This document shows, in pieces, positions 21,105 to 35,835 of a stretch of DNA of 64,000 nucleotides. The translations under genes were made by a program, and so were the position numbers. The number at the start of each line of letters is the position of its first letter. The first letter of the stretch is position 1. The DNA comes from Ancistrus triradiatus (Eukaryota; Chordata; Actinopteri; Siluriformes; Loricariidae), in NCBI GenBank assembly GCA_025084515.1, contig JAJAGP010000227.1, positions 372,001-436,000 of the forward strand, read 5' to 3'. The notes beneath the pieces are model-generated. The model saw nothing but the letters and a program-made list of their open reading frames with translations, searched no databases and was not told where the DNA came from.

Positions 21105-21690
21105 TTAAAACTTTAGTGTGCAAAAAAGAAGCCTTATGTTAACCATGTTCAAAAGTGCAATTGACTTCTCGAGACTCATGAGGCATCTGGGATGAACCAT
21201 CACACAGTGGAAATATATATTGTGATGAATCAATTCCTGATCTTTTTTTGGAAAACATAGACACCATGTGCTCAGGACCAAGGGCGAAAAGCACCACCTG
21301 GACTGTTATCAGCAACAAGTCCAAAAGACAGGCTCTGTCATGGGATGGCGTTGTGTCAGTGCCTTTGGAAAATTCAAGTTCATTTACTCTTCTGTGATGG
21401 CAGCATTAATGCAGAAAAGACTTTTGAAACGTAAACTGTGAGATCAACAACCCCGTATTGTTGCACACCTTAAAACGTCAGGAAGAGTGGGACAAAATAA
21501 CACCCGAAACACTTCATCCCTTGGTATCCTTGGTGTGAAAATGTCTTTTAAAGGCTGTGAGAAGGAATGGCAACATTACAAAATGGTATGCAAGGATGGT
21601 TTATTTACAATTGAAATGAAGCTATCGTGAAATATGAAATATCTTGGGTTCATACAGTCTGCAATAAAATGAAAGTAAATCAACATCAAT
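21105..21690 (+). mobile_element. Tc1/mariner family E fragment
   Basis: Remnants of a transposase and 3' end typical of a common fish family: 'catctgggatgaaccatcacacagtgg', 'gttgtgtcagtgcc', 'acttctgtgatggcagcattaatgcagaaaag', 'ccgtattgttgcacacctta' and 'aaggaatggcaacattacaaaatgg'. The central part is deleted. A shorter copy lies at 53990-54200. Confidence 0.65.
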
Positions 21691-21734
21691 TCAGTTTGCA
21701 CTTTTGCTTTTAAATTTATTAAGTATAATAACTA

Positions 21735-22850
<1,116 letters not shown>

Positions 22851-24599
22851 TCTAATCCAGCATTCATTCCCTTAATAAAACACTTTGGTCATTTGTAGTG
22901 AGACCTAGGCACCAGAAATTACATTTTGTTGATTATTGTTTTGTTAGCTCAAATATAATGTTATTATCAAATGTGATGTACACATTTTAAAGCATGATGG
23001 AAAGAATGAAGGAAAAAAATTGGTGTGTGTGTGAGAGAGAGAGAGACAATTTAGGCATAGCATAGTCTTTCATAGTCTTCCAGGCATAGTCTTCCAGTTT
23101 TTTTGTTTTTTTTTTCAAATTCTGTTTTACTCCTACTCATCCTGTTTTACTCCCACTCATGCTAGTCAAGATCATGGGGGATGGTCTGGAACCTAACACT
23201 GAATGCCAGAGATAGATGCTGGAAAGTGTGCCAGGTAATTTCAGGGTTCCAAAAAACATCATAGGTAATGGAAATTGAAGTTTTGGATTATGACTAGAAA
23301 GATTAGTTTAAGAAGGCACTAATGGGATAAATGCAAAATGCATAGGTTACATGCGAGGTAGAGTTAACGCCTAAATGCTGCATTTGTAAATGTATGAAAA
23401 CTTTAGACTGAGGCAGTTAACTGAAATTTAGGTGAGACTGGTATGGAGTCACAAAATGTTTGATATGATGCGAATGTGTACATTAATTTGATTTTTGAAG
23501 TACCGTTGTTTGAAAGATGTTACGATATAAGCTGAGAAGTTTAAGGCTGGTGAAGAAGTGTTAACCCAAGGCTTCAGTGAAGAAGTGTTAACTAGTTTGT
23601 TAGCAAAGGTGGCTGTTGGCTTTGATTTACTGTGGAATGCTCATTTATAGGTTGGTCACTGGTTGTTTTGATTCATAGCCATTTTCATTTATAACTCAGA
23701 TGTTATCTGAAGCAGAGTTACTATGAGGTACACTCATGGAACCGTGTTGGATCTGTAGCTATGGCTCAGAATTGCTCAGCTGTATGGTTGTGAGTTTTAA
23801 TCCTGTCTCCACTAACTTGAGCAGGCTCATTGCCCTCACATGGTCAGCTCAATTCTAAATCACTATGATAAGGACATTTGCTAAGTGCTGTAAATGTAAC
23901 CATGGACAGTAGTGACTAAGTGATTATAAGGCTCAGAAGTGAAAGTTTGAAGTTCAGATCCTTGGCTCTGCCAAGCTGCCACCACTGGGCCCTTAAGTAA
24001 AGTCATTAACCCTCATTATACTGGAATGGTAAGGGCACCTGCTAAATATTGTGAGTGTAATTATAATTTGTAGGCACCAATGCCTCAGTGATTAAGGCCC
24101 TTGATGTTCAAAAGGCCAATTCAAACATTAGCCATTCTGGATAAGGCAAAATGATCAAAATGTACTGTATATGAACGGGAGAGAGTGCAATGATTAATAT
24201 CACAGAGAATTACATTTGTTCCAGTGAAATACCTACCATTTTACTGCACGTATACCCTGCAAGCACAGATGTATTGTAATGATGTCTATATGACTATTAT
24301 GACTAATTTTTCAATTCATGTTATACAAATCCTAATAGCAGAGACATTGTATTACATTTTTCTATCCACAACAGAAGCAGGAGACAAGTGTCATCTATTG
24401 TCCAAATTGTCCATAATATTGTCCATAAAATTTGTCCATAATATTGAAGTGTCATGAAATTGAATAGAATTTTCCAAATTATTCACACATTTGGATAAAT
24501 ATTTATTGTATAAATATTCATTCTGAGAAAACTTTACATGTAATTCTGGTGCAGACAATAGAAATCTGAAATTCCCTAATTATTTTAATAGTATCCATA
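22851..24599. other. AT-rich DNA with decayed SINE-like arrays
   Basis: Between 23750 and 24140 three successive blocks each resemble the 3' half of the fish tRNA-SINE at 40162 ('ttgctaagtgctgtaaatgta', 'agctgccaccactgggcccttaagtaa', 'cctcagtgattaaggcc'). No gene seen. Confidence 0.45.
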
Positions 24600-25480
24600 T
24601 AAGTACAATTCAAGTGTTGAACATACTTTGTTCTGGAAAGGTACCAGTCAACACAAAACTCTTAAAACATGTCTGGGTCAAAATCATAGAAAGGTAAAAC
24701 TCAGGGTTGGGTTGTAAAAAGATATCCCAAACTTTGAACGTTATTAAATCACAGTTTATCACATTATCAAATCTAACCCCTCTTAAATCCATTATTAAGA
24801 AATGGAAAGAGTATGGCACAACTGTGACTCTGCTTAGACAAGACTTTGAAAAGTCAGTGATTAAGTAGGGCAATAATCAAAGGCCAAAGGTTACTCTGAA
24901 GCAAAGATATGCAACTGAGATAGCAAAAGCTATACACAGGAAAGCTATTTCCTCCTGGACATGCCACTTCTTTTTTTAAGAAATCCTTTCTTGGAAAAAG
25001 ATCTATTTGAAACCATGTTTGGAGTTTGCTAAAAGCCATGTTGGACACTCAATAAATGGAAAAAGGTACTCTGGTTTGACAAGACCAAAACTGAAGCTTC
25101 AGTGTCGAGGAAACTGTTCAGAGTTGAAGACAAGATATATGGAGCCAAGCACATTGAAGAGACCTGAAATTAGGGCAGAGGTTAACGTTTCAGAAAGACA
25201 GTGACCCTGCCAAAGCTACACAGGAGTGATTCGAAAGCACGGGCGAACCCAGTATAGAGTTGGCCAAGGCCCAACCTCATCTAATTTTAGAAAATGCAGG
25301 AACACTTTGAAATTTAATCCAATCCAGCAAAATTTCTAGGAGATGAGCAGAGATTTGAGTCCAAAGCTACATGAGTTTAAGGTAACAAAGCTTATTGAAA
25401 CATATCCTAAAAACATGTAGTTGTAAATGTTTCAACGCAAATACTGAATTAATTGCATTTTATTCCATAATGTAACACTG
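24600..25480 (+). mobile_element. Tc1/mariner family G remnant, heavily decayed
   Basis: Motif order matches a common vertebrate Tc1 transposase: 'aagagtatggcacaactgtgactct', 'agacaagactttgaaaa', 'gtttggagtttgctaaaagcc', 'tactctggtttgacaagaccaaaactgaa' (the WSDETK-equivalent), then 'aagacagtgaccctgccaaagc' (the DNDP-equivalent). Frames are destroyed and the ends are not found. Confidence 0.55.
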
Positions 25481-25705
25481 TAAAAATTGTGGAAAAAGAA
25501 TCCAAGGCTAAATACTCATATAAGCAACTGGCATTAACTTTTACATAGAAGTCGCTAAACCAAGCTTTACCATTTTATCATGAGTAGTCTATTTAATAGT
25601 AAATATTTAATTTAAAAAATGTATAACCGTCATGCTGACTCTCATTTTTTTTATCCATCAGGTTAGATCCGGGTCCAGTTTTGTAACCGTGATTAAATCA
25701 ATGTA

Positions 25706-27189
25706 CATTGGTCCTTGAAAGTTTGTGAACCCTATGAATTGTCCTGTATTTTCTTTTCTCATACATTGACCTAAAAACATCATCAAATTTTCACAACACA
25801 TCCTAAAAGATAAGAGAACCCAGGGGTTTTTTTTTTTTGTTTAACAATGAGGCAAAAAATATTATACTTGGTCATTTATTTATTGAGAAAAATGATCCAA
25901 TATTTACATATAGTATGTGAACCTTTGCGTTCTAGTATCTGGTGTAACATCCCTGTGCAGCAATAACTGAAACTAAACTTTTCCTATAACTGTTTATTTT
26001 TCCAATCTCGTTGTACTATGTATACTGTGTAACAAATGCAGTGTATACGGAAATAAAGACTTTCTATTTCTATTCCTATTCTATTTCTATTTCTATTCTA
26101 TTGATCAGTCCTGCACGTTACCTGCTTTTGAGAATTTAGAAGCCCATTCCTCCGTACAGAACACTTAAATTCTGGGGTGTTTGGTGGGTTTTCTTCACAT
26201 TAACTGCTCACTTCAGGTCCTTCCAACAACATTTTGAATTGGATTAAAGGTCAGACTTTGACTTGGCCATTCCAAACTTAACTTATTCTTCTAAACCCAT
26301 TCTTTGGTAGAACGACGTGTGTGCTTAGGGTCGTTTCGTGCTGCATGACCCACTTCCTCTGAGATGTCAGTTCATGGACCGGAATGTCCCTGACATTTTT
26401 CTTTAAATTCTCTGATATCCTTTTAAGGAATTTATTGTTCCTCAATGATTGGCACGCGTCCTGGCCCAGATGCGCAAAACAGCCCAAATCATGATACTAC
26501 CTCCACATGTTTTCACAGAATGGGAAAGGGGTTTTTCTTCTTATGCTTGAATGTCATGTTTTCCTTCTCCAAACATAACTTTTTAAACCAAAAACTTATA
26601 TTTTTGTGTGTTCTTTTTTGGAGAGCAGTGCTTTCCCCTTGCAACCCGCCATGCCACATTGTTTCAGTGTTCTTCTTGATGGTGGGGGGCTCATGAACAT
26701 TAACATTAGCCCATTGAGAGAGGCCTTCAGTGTGCTTAAAGTTATCCAAGGGTCCCTTTGGTGACCTTGCCAACTAATTACAGCCTTGCTCTTGGCGTGA
26801 TCTTTGTTGGTCGACCATGCTGGGGTAGGGTACATGGTCCTTTGAATTTCCTCCATTTGTACCATCTGTCTGACTGTGGATTGGTGGATGTTTTATATAC
26901 ATTTTCCACAAACAGGTGTTGTTCAAGCAGACTTTGATATCCCTGTTCTTTAAATAAAACAGGGTGCCCACTCACACCTGATTGTCAGCCCATTGACTGA
27001 AAACGCCTGACTCTAATTTCACCTTCAAATTAACTGCTAATCCTAGAGGTTAACATACTTTTCCAACTCACTAATATGTAAGATTGGATAATTTTCCTCA
27101 ATAAATAAATGACAAAGTATAATATTTTTGTCTCATTTCTTTAACTGGTAGAAAGTCTTCAAGGGTTCACAAACTTTCAAGCAACACTG
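25706..27189 (-). mobile_element. Tc1 family C copy with both ends
   Basis: The left end 'cattggtccttgaaagtttg' and the right end '...caaactttcaagcaacactg' are inverted relatives, each next to TA. The transposase reads on minus in shattered frames ('gaccaacaaagatcac' and 'gttcatgagccccccacc' equivalents are visible). A LINE 3' tail is inserted at 26002-26103. Confidence 0.85.
26002..26103 (+). mobile_element. LINE 3' tail inserted in Tc1
   Basis: 'ccaatctcgttgtacta...aataaagact' followed by (TTCTA)n is the usual 3' terminus of a fish L2/CR1-type LINE. Tc1 family C sequence runs up to 'gtttatttt' and resumes at 'ttgatcagtcctgcacgtt', so this is a 5'-truncated insertion into an older Tc1. Confidence 0.65.
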
Positions 27190-28211
27190 TATGTTATATT
27201 TAATTTTGCTCCCTGCTGAGATTGTGTGACTATTGTCTTTACAAAAATCACCAATACATGTATTTGACCAGGAATGCTCAGACTTTTGCATAACAGTGCA
27301 CAGCTCTGAAACTGATTTGAGAAAGTATTGAGATGTTCTCTGACATCACTGGCACTGTGACAGATTCTTATGCACCCAAGAATGTAATATAATGACTTTC
27401 TTTTATGTTCATTTCTTGCCTTCTGCTTTATTGTGTCTATAAAATAGAACAAATAATAGATATTCAAAAAGAAATTTACAGCAAAAAGTATGTTTTGCAG
27501 AAATAAAAAATTAAGAAATAGAACACTTTTTCTTAGATAAAAAGAAAAACACTGTATGTATGGACTTGAGTGCAAGTGCAATACAAGATTCTGGAATAAC
27601 TTACTAGCCAGTTTCCTTTGAACACTGCACCACACTGTGCAGAGAATTTATGCAGTTGGAAATACTATTGGCGCTCATGATAAATGTGGATTTTTTCTCT
27701 TTACTGCCATTTTTATATTTTTATCTAGCAACTTTTTCATTAGTTAAAAGCACATATGTTTTTACATGTGACTAGACATTTGCACTGTACAGTACATTGT
27801 AGATTTCCCAAATGGGAGTAGGTTACACCTGCCAGTGATGACTCAAATCTAACCACAGAGACAAGGGGGAATTTGTAAAAAAAAATCTCAGGTGTGTCCC
27901 TCAACCAATAAACAGAAGAAACAAGTGTCAACAAGTATTGGATAGGTTTATAGATTGCCTGAATTCTTCAGTTGGCCACTCTGGCTTTTTTTTTTATTGG
28001 ACTCTTCCAACTAATTCCTCCTACTCTATGTTTGTGCAATACTGTATGAAAACCAAAACAGCAGTTTTAAAGTAATTTTGCTTTATAGTTTTAATAATTC
28101 ACAGAACAATGGACAAATATGTCGAACAACAACAAGCGTTTTCTGATATGAAACCACGCAAAAGTAATTAAACTTTAATGTTGAAAACTTATATACAAGA
28201 ACTTAAAACTA
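27190..28211. other. AT-rich DNA, no gene seen
   Basis: Spacer between two family C Tc1 copies. The 152-codon frame at 27177-27635 minus has no recognisable motif and overlaps the transposon end. Confidence 0.45.
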
Positions 28212-29840
28212 CAGTGACTGCTTGAAAGTTTTTTTGTGTATTTTGTTAGAATGTTCTTTATTTTCTTCAAAAGATGACCTAAAACGGCATCAGATTTCAC
28301 ACATTCCGAAGATAGAAAAGAGAACCCATTGAAAAAACAACTTAGACAACAATATTTATACTTGGGGTCATTGTATTTTTTGAGGGAAATGAATCCAATA
28401 TTACAATATTAGTGAGTGGCAAATGTATGTGAACCTCAAGATTACAGTTCAGTTGAAGTGTAAATTGAGTCAGGTTTTTCAAATCACTGGATGAAAATCA
28501 GGTGTGGAGTGGGGCACCCTGTTTTTTTATTTTGAACGAAATCTTCAAGTCTGGCTCTTCAACATGTTGTGGAAAAGTGTAATCATGGTATGACAAGGAG
28601 ATTTCATGACCCTTAGAACAAAAGTTTTTGATGGTTTTTCATGGCTTGGAAAGTTTACAAAAACCATCTCTAAAGGTTTGTACTCCCCCAATCCACAGTC
28701 ACCATATTTGGTGGTAACACATGGAGCAAATTCAAGACCATTGTTACCAACCCGCCAGGAGTGGTCGGCCAACAAAGATCACTCCAAGAGGCAAGGCGTT
28801 TTAATAGTTGGCAAGGTCACAAAGGACTACAGTAACTTCTAAGCCAAACTGAAGGCCTCTCTCACATTGTGAATGTGTTTAATGTTCATGAGTCCCACCA
28901 TCAGAAGACACTGAACAACACTGTGTGGCATGCAGGGTTGCAGGGAGAAATGCCACTGCTCTCCTAAAAGAACTTGCTGCTCATCTACAGTTTTCTAAAA
29001 AAATCAACGTGGACAAGCCAGAAGGCTTATTGAAGAAAGTTTTTGTGGATGGATGAGAACCAAATAAGAAGTTTTTGGTTTTAAAAGAAAAAAGCATTAG
29101 GTTTGTGGAGAAAGGGAAACCCTGCCCTCCAATAAGACCTTAATCCCATCTTGTGAAACATTGTGGTGGTAGTTAAATCATGGTTTGGGCCTGTTTGCTG
29201 CATCAGGGCCAGGATTGCTTTGCCAGGAACAATGATTTCCTGAATTATATCAGAGAATTCTAAAGGAAAATGTCAGTATATCTGTCCATGAACTGAATCT
29301 CAAGAGAAGGTGGTCATGCAAGCAAGACACAACCCTAAGCACACAGTCGTTCGACCAAAGAATGTTTTTAAAGAAAGAAATAAAGTTAATGGTTTTAGAT
29401 GGACCAAGTCAAAGTCTGACCTTAATCCAATGTTGTGGACGACCTGAAAAGCAAGCAGTAAAATGTGTAGGAAACCACCAACCATCCCGAGTTGAAGCTG
29501 TTCTGTACGAAGGATGGTCTTAAAATAATTCCTCCCAAGCGATGTGCAGGACTGATCAACAGTTACAGGGAACATTTAGTTGCAGTTATTGCTGCACAGG
29601 GGGGTCACACCAGATACTGAAAGCAAAGGTTCACATACTTTTGCCACTCACTAATATGTAATATTGGATCATTTTCCTCAATAAATAAATGACAAAGTAC
29701 AATATTTTTGTCTCATTTGTTTAACTGGGTTCTCTTTATCTACTTTTAGGTCTTGTGTGAAAATCTGATGATGTTTTAGCTCATTTTTATGCAGAAATAT
29801 ACAAAATTCTAAAGCGTTCACAAACTTTCAAGCACCACTG
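28212..29840 (+). mobile_element. Tc1 family C copy, full length, decayed
   Basis: Runs from CAGTGACTGCTTGAAAG to CAAGCACCACTG with TA on both sides (28210-28211, 29841-29842), 1629 bp. Transposase motifs are in order on plus but in different frames: 'caacaaagatcactccaag', 'gttcatgagtcccacc', 'tggatgagaaccaaataagaagtttttgg' and 'gcaagacacaaccctaagcacaca' (DNDPKHT-equivalent). The E-motif region 'cttaatccaatgttgtgg' is also visible. Frameshifts make it inactive. Confidence 0.9.
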
Positions 29841-32504
29841 TACTTCAGCAGAGAATTACTGTAGAACGTGTCCTAAAGTGGTTGATGACTAAATAATCTC
29901 TCCTTTAATGTGACGTTTTAAATTTTTGCAATGCCATATGACAGTTGGTTGATTTTAGCTGACATGAATTTCAGTTACAGCTGAAGTCCTGACCAAAAAA
30001 AAAATCTACAGACTCTTTACCTAGGGGGACAATGGATACTGAAACAGTAAAATGAAAATTAAACAAAGAGAGAAAGACACTGGGTACCTTGTCAATAGCA
30101 AACAGGACTATGAAACAAACTTATACTTGATGAAGGGAGCCCCATTTTCCGATATCTCCTGGATTGTATGCACTGTTATAAATGTGGTAGGTTATTTAGA
30201 TAACCAAATTGTGCAGTTAAGCCTGTTGGGTCATTTTGGAGGGTTATCACAACAACTCAGCCTTTATTATTGTTTTCTTCGCTGGACTGTGAGAACGGCT
30301 CAGCACTCAGGGCTTGATGATATGGCCTTTAAATAATATTGGGATATTTCTAGGCTACAACCAACATACATGAGAGGCCATTTTTAGATTCATATGAAGC
30401 ACAAGGAGTCCAGGTTTAATCCACGTTACATAGTTTCAGCGTGAGCCTCGTAGGTTATGCGACAAACATCAACGCACATATTAATAATGTTAAAGTTGGA
30501 CTTAAAACATTCTCATTTATATTCATTAGTGGTTTTATTAGTGATTTCTCACATAGTGATCATCAAGAGTGTCTGCTAAAAGAAATGCTAAGTATTAATC
30601 TAAAGAGTGACCACTGTGTAGGCCTACTATGTATGTAAGCTAGAAATCCTGAAGTCTCCATTCCACATTCCACTTTTTCTCTGTGTAATGTGATTATTTA
30701 AATGTACATTTTGTCATTTGGAAGATGCTCATATCCAGCACAACTTACAAAATATACAGTTTGACCGAAATCTTGGGACTTAGACACTCAAGCCACTGGT
30801 TGGTTGTCCTGTACAACTCATTCACTGTTTGCCTGTCATGCCAGTATCCTCAATATTATGAACCTCTTAACAGCAAGTGTGCAATAAAAATCACTTATTA
30901 GTATATATGTCCTCATCATTGTGGCCATATATTGGAATTACCTTTTGTTTGATTAGCCATTACCTTCATTTAATGAATGTCTCCAAGTTAATTGTTTAAT
31001 TAGTTAATTAGTTGATTGCATTTTTCCATGTTGTACGTATTCCTGTTCATTATACCTTCGTACACAGTGCAAAGCAATGGATTTCGTCTGGTCAAAATAC
31101 TCTGGGTGGTATGGAATGTATGGAATACTGTGACATTAGATATATCGCATGTATGGTATAAATCAGAGAACTTTACTGAAACTAACAATTCCTTGCCTTT
31201 TAGCCCTTCTTTGTGCAAGAATGTTGTGCATTGAAGGTCAGGTGGTGCATTTATGGAATCCTGCAAAGGACTAATGAGATCGACTGGTGACCTGTCCAGC
31301 AAATTCCAGGTTGGACTCCACACAATTCCCTGCAACTGTCAACAAGATAAGCAGGGGTAAAATGGGGTGCTATGCTTTGTTTGCTTATTGCATTAAGCTG
31401 TATAGCCTAGTCTTTGTGGAAGTTGTTTAACATAAGTCACATGAATGGCAAACAACATAATACAATTTAGAAAAAGTACTTTTAGTGACTATATTGTTTA
31501 TAAAATTGAATGTTTTATTTAAATCCGTAATCTGAATCACTAATCCTAAAAAGGCTTAACAATCCACTAAAAACAATATTTTTGATGGATCGTTAATAGG
31601 GCAGTGAGCATACAAATAAAACACATGCTGTTCACCATGTTGCCATTTGCATACAATCTTTGGTCTATTTTTAAATTATATGACATTGTGAGATGCATAT
31701 CATTTATATCATGAAGATTCTGCATCCTGCAAACTTCAATTCTGGCAAGATATTTTCCAGGTCTTTTTGGTGTGCTGCAATTGTTACATACTTGTAATTG
31801 TGCACTACATTGTGCTTTTGGGTGGAGTTTATTAAGGTTAGTAAGCATAAAATGCCATTTGGAACACAGCCCATGTTTCTGAAAGAGCTGTGGGTCATCA
31901 GGGTCATGCTTCAATGCATTCCAGTGCATACATTTTTAAACAACTAGATATTTCTTAAAACATAATTGATGGTCTAATATTTAATTTAAGTTTAATTCCA
32001 GCTAAAATATGTAATATTTAAGTTTCTTCCCTGGAGAGGTTGTGTTAAACTTGTGTTTAGAAAATCAACAAAACACACCATTCCACCGGTGGTGCCCAAA
32101 TTTTTAAATACCTGCATTTATACACAATATTTTTGATGAATAAAAGTAATCATGGTGTAAGTGATTTTATTATCAATATACCTTTATATTTGGTCATTTT
32201 TGACAATCTGTATTTGTAATGGCTTGCTAAAAGTGCAAAATGTTGATTGTAAAATTACACAGAATTATTTATTCATTATTTGATGGAATAATGTTCCTCT
32301 GCCCAATTGCTAAAAGGAACATTTTAAAGCCAAGTCCAAAGTACCTATCTATAAAAAGAAGGGTAGCAAAGCAGACATGATATTTCAGATACTGTCTGAC
32401 TTGCCAGTATTAGATGTATCAGTTTTATTAATTTCCAGGGTCTATCCAAAACTTTCCACTCATTGCCTGACATTTCTGTATTTCAGGCTGAGAAAAACCA
32501 AGTT
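29841..32504. other. AT-rich DNA, no gene seen
   Basis: A short SINE/LINE-tail-like piece at about 31255-31360 ('actggtgacctgtccag...aagataagcagg') and a DNA-transposon-end-like piece at about 32040-32110. The open frames at 30052, 31000 and 31567 show no family motifs. Confidence 0.45.
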
Positions 32505-32885
32505 ATGTGGGTCATCAGGCGATTGCTGACGAACACCACTCCCAGGCTTGGCTCCAGGGTGGGTCCCAGAAACCCTAATCTGGGCAGGGTACAGTGATTC
32601 GTATTTCTACCTTTCATGGAGGCTTCATGCGGATCATGCGTTGTCTGACCTGGATGACTCTTCTGGGAGCATCACCCTCCCAGTGGCATAGCTCTGAGAA
32701 CTACAGAAGCATAGGGCAGACCCAGGACCTCCTGGAGGGCTTATATCTCACAGGCTCAATGTCTGGGAACCCCCCAGGAGGTGTTGGAATCTTTGGCCAG
32801 GGATAGAGAAGTCTGGACTGACCTTCTCGGCTTATTTGCACCAGAAAAAGCAGATGGAAACCAAGACTGAGACGGTTTCACTCAA
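32505..32885 (+). mobile_element. RTE/Rex3-like LINE 3' fragment
   Basis: The block 'gcagacccaggacctcctggaggg...tatctcacaggctcaatgtctgggaaccccccaggagg...cagggatagagaagtctgg' corresponds to the RT C-terminal/3' region of a common fish LINE, preceded by 'ggctccagggtgggtccc'. Clade assignment is from memory. Confidence 0.5.
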
Positions 32886-33012
32886 GATGATGCTGTAATT
32901 AGATTCACAACATACATGCAAACTCATAAGCTTACATTAAATGTTTTATATACTTTCATTGCAATTCTCAAAATTTGTTTCAAGTGTTTTTAAGTAGACC
33001 AGCTGATTGCAA

Positions 33013-33056
33013 GACACACACACACATACACACACACACTCACCCGCACACACACA
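33013..33056. repeat. (CA)n imperfect microsatellite
   Basis: CA dinucleotides interrupted by TA, CT and CC variants. Confidence 0.9.
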
Positions 33057-33394
33057 TTTACACAGACACACACAATGACAAAATCTAACAGCCTAAACCC
33101 TAGCTGTGCAGCAGCATTAACTTTAATGTATTACAGATGCCGAATAAACAAACACTGAGTAGCGACAGTATTGCCACGTTGTACCTGCTTATGAGACTTA
33201 ACAAAGGCTTTCTTTGCATTCTGTGGCATGGCTAATGAATGTCTTTAGAGGCATTAGTGAAAGCATATTATTAAATTAATATATTTTCTGAAGAAATAAT
33301 TAACCAACTGATAAATAAATGCATATAATCGGTGCAACTCTACACCATTTTTATGTAATTGTAATCCACTGTTTTAACCCTATTTAAGTTGTTG

Positions 33395-33397
<3 letters not shown>

Positions 33398-33446
<49 letters not shown>
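33398..33446. repeat. (ATT)n microsatellite
   Basis: About sixteen uninterrupted TTA/ATT trinucleotides. Confidence 0.95.
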
Positions 33447-33447
<1 letters not shown>

Positions 33448-35689
33448 CTATTTATTATTTCTCTGCTCAAAATGCTATCCAGATTAAATCACATGATGCA
33501 GGCCATGTTAGAGCTGGATTTGTATCTCTGAGAACCCTGCTCTGATAGAACCCTGCTTTGAATACTGTATATGACTATCTGATGAATGTAAATTCTGAGC
33601 TGAAAAGTTAGGCTCCTCGGACGTGTTCTTCATTTCAGGAAGTATTTAAGTCTCTTTTTCAAAAGGAAAATTGTGACTTATGTGATAGCATGCTTAATTC
33701 TACGTACATTCCAATTTATATAATCACATATTAACCTATTTTATCTTAGTGGAAATATAGTACAGCCAGTCAAAATGGTCAAGGAGTCAATTTTTATGTC
33801 TCTGCTAGCAGACCTTTTATCTACTGTTAATGCCTTTTATACAACGTCACATAGAAGATTGATTACTCATACCCGCGGGAGCAATTATTCACTTCTAAAG
33901 CCTTTGTGGATACAATAGTTGTTAGAAAGTTGTTTACTTAATTACCTAATTTTTACAAGTTCATTCTGGCATTCTAATTAGGCTAACAATGTGTACAGAA
34001 TTCTAAGCGGACATAACAGCAAGTTGTTTCTATACTATCACTGCATGCTCATCATCTCGTTATAACCTGTCAAATGGAATAGCTTTCTCTCTGCACTAGA
34101 CAATCAGTGCATTGTGTGTATGCATGGGTGTTACCAGTTTGCAAAAGGTGACCTGTTTGCCAGAACCATATGAAAGTACTTCATCACAGCCACGTCACAA
34201 AACACCCCAGATGTCTCGATCATTTAACATTATCTAACATTACAGGTATGTTTTGTCAGTTATTCAGTCAGGCAGAAAAGGTTAGCAATAGAGAGGAGTA
34301 GTGAGGGGCCTAGTATGCTGTGACCAGACTTGCTCTGTAATTATGGAGTCATAGAGTTTGGCCACTGAGGCTGTGGTTATTGTTTTGCTTCCATAGCAAC
34401 CACTTTGCGTAGGAGGGTATGACTTCCTGTACAGAGTAACACAGTGAGCTTTCATCCAGACACTATTTACACTCCCCTTGGAACATCAGGACTCCCAGAA
34501 TGACTCAGCCTCAAAGGATCCCTGAAATCTGCAGTTCAGCTAATGAAATTGTCTACTCAACATAAAGGCTATTGTCCAACTACAGCAAAAAAGTTTGTGA
34601 TTTACAATTTACAATTTGTCTTTTAGGGAAGATAGATTATCGAGGGTTTCAGGGTGTTGATTGTCATCTGACAGGTTGTATGATCATGTAAAATCATATT
34701 TAAAGGCAAAGTTCAAACACACCCTGCTAACTGGGGAAAGTTTAATCCCTTGTGTGTGAATTGTTTGGGTACTGGGGAGTGAACAATTCACAAAGCAGAT
34801 ATATAAACGGATAGTTTCAAAAATTAGAGTAAAAGCTTATTTTTAGGTCTCTAGTAAACCCACAACATTCTGGAACTTATGGGTGGTTAATGAAGGAAGC
34901 TAAAAGGGACATTCTTGCACGCTGATGTGCTAGTGCAAATGCGGTGGGGGTTGTGGCATGCAGGACTTTAAACCTTGTTTGTTTTGTTGGGTCAGTTGTT
35001 TGGGAGGGGGTGACATGGTGGAGATAAGCCTGACAGCCTTGTGGAACTCGTTCAGATTTTCTAGTATCTATTGCCACATGAAAATAGGGAGGGGCAAAAT
35101 GCTTCAGGCTTTTTTGGAAGCATTCTTTCTGGTAAAACCTAGCTATGAAAGATGGATGAATCATACATATTCGTCTGTGCATTAAACATCTAAAACCATG
35201 CCAAAAAAGGTGGGACAGATTGCAGTTTATCACTTTTACAATGCACAGGACAGGGATTGAACTCTGTAGTACACTGATATGCAGTAGCTACTGAGAAGTA
35301 AGCAAATTGTAATTCTTAAACCTAAGAAAACCCAAAGTGTATACCGATAAACAGATAAATGCACAGATATGTCAGTACAAATTGTTTTAGATTGGTTTTA
35401 CATATATGACATGCGTCTATGTTAAAGCTATTTCATAAAAGGTCTAAAATGACCTTCTGAATGACAGAAGCACCCAAATCTGTACTTCACTGCATGGTTT
35501 ATCTCCTGACTGTGAGAACCTCATTAAAATTGCAACTATGAATTTTTAGCTTAAACAAAAGTCCCTGGCAAATTTCTGGCTAGTGCTGCATGCGAAGATT
35601 TAACGTACATTTAGGATATATGTATATGTGTAATGCATATGTGCTCTGCAGGAGGTATAATGCAGGAGGTCATAGCATGTGGGACTGTA

Positions 35690-35835
35690 AAAGGACTGTT
35701 TAGGAGCCAATGATGTCATAAAACGCTGTCGCCATTGTGCTACAAAGTATATATGGCACCTTAAGCTTTTGTATTTACTGGATCATCAGTGACTGACAGA
35801 AACTTTGAATAAACAAACTTTCTGTAGGAACCAGA
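35690..35835 (+). promoter_or_regulatory. LTR-like TATA plus AATAAA block (candidate)
   Basis: 'gtatatatgg' at about 35747-35756 is followed about 50 bp later by 'gaataaacaaact', the close TATA-to-poly(A) spacing of a short LTR R region. Upstream it has 'gccaatgatgtcataaaa' (CCAAT-like and CRE-like). No second LTR or coding region was found, so a solo LTR or simple coincidence are both possible. Confidence 0.25.

Noticed and set aside
27177..27635. 152-codon minus open frame
   Set aside because: No recognisable domain, AT-driven hydrophobic composition, and overlaps the end of a Tc1 copy.
30052..30336. 94-codon plus open frame
   Set aside because: No splice context, no motif; expected by chance in 64 kb.
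34380..34410. RFX X-box-like 'gcttccatagcaacc'
   Set aside because: Only one half-site matches the consensus, with no associated gene.
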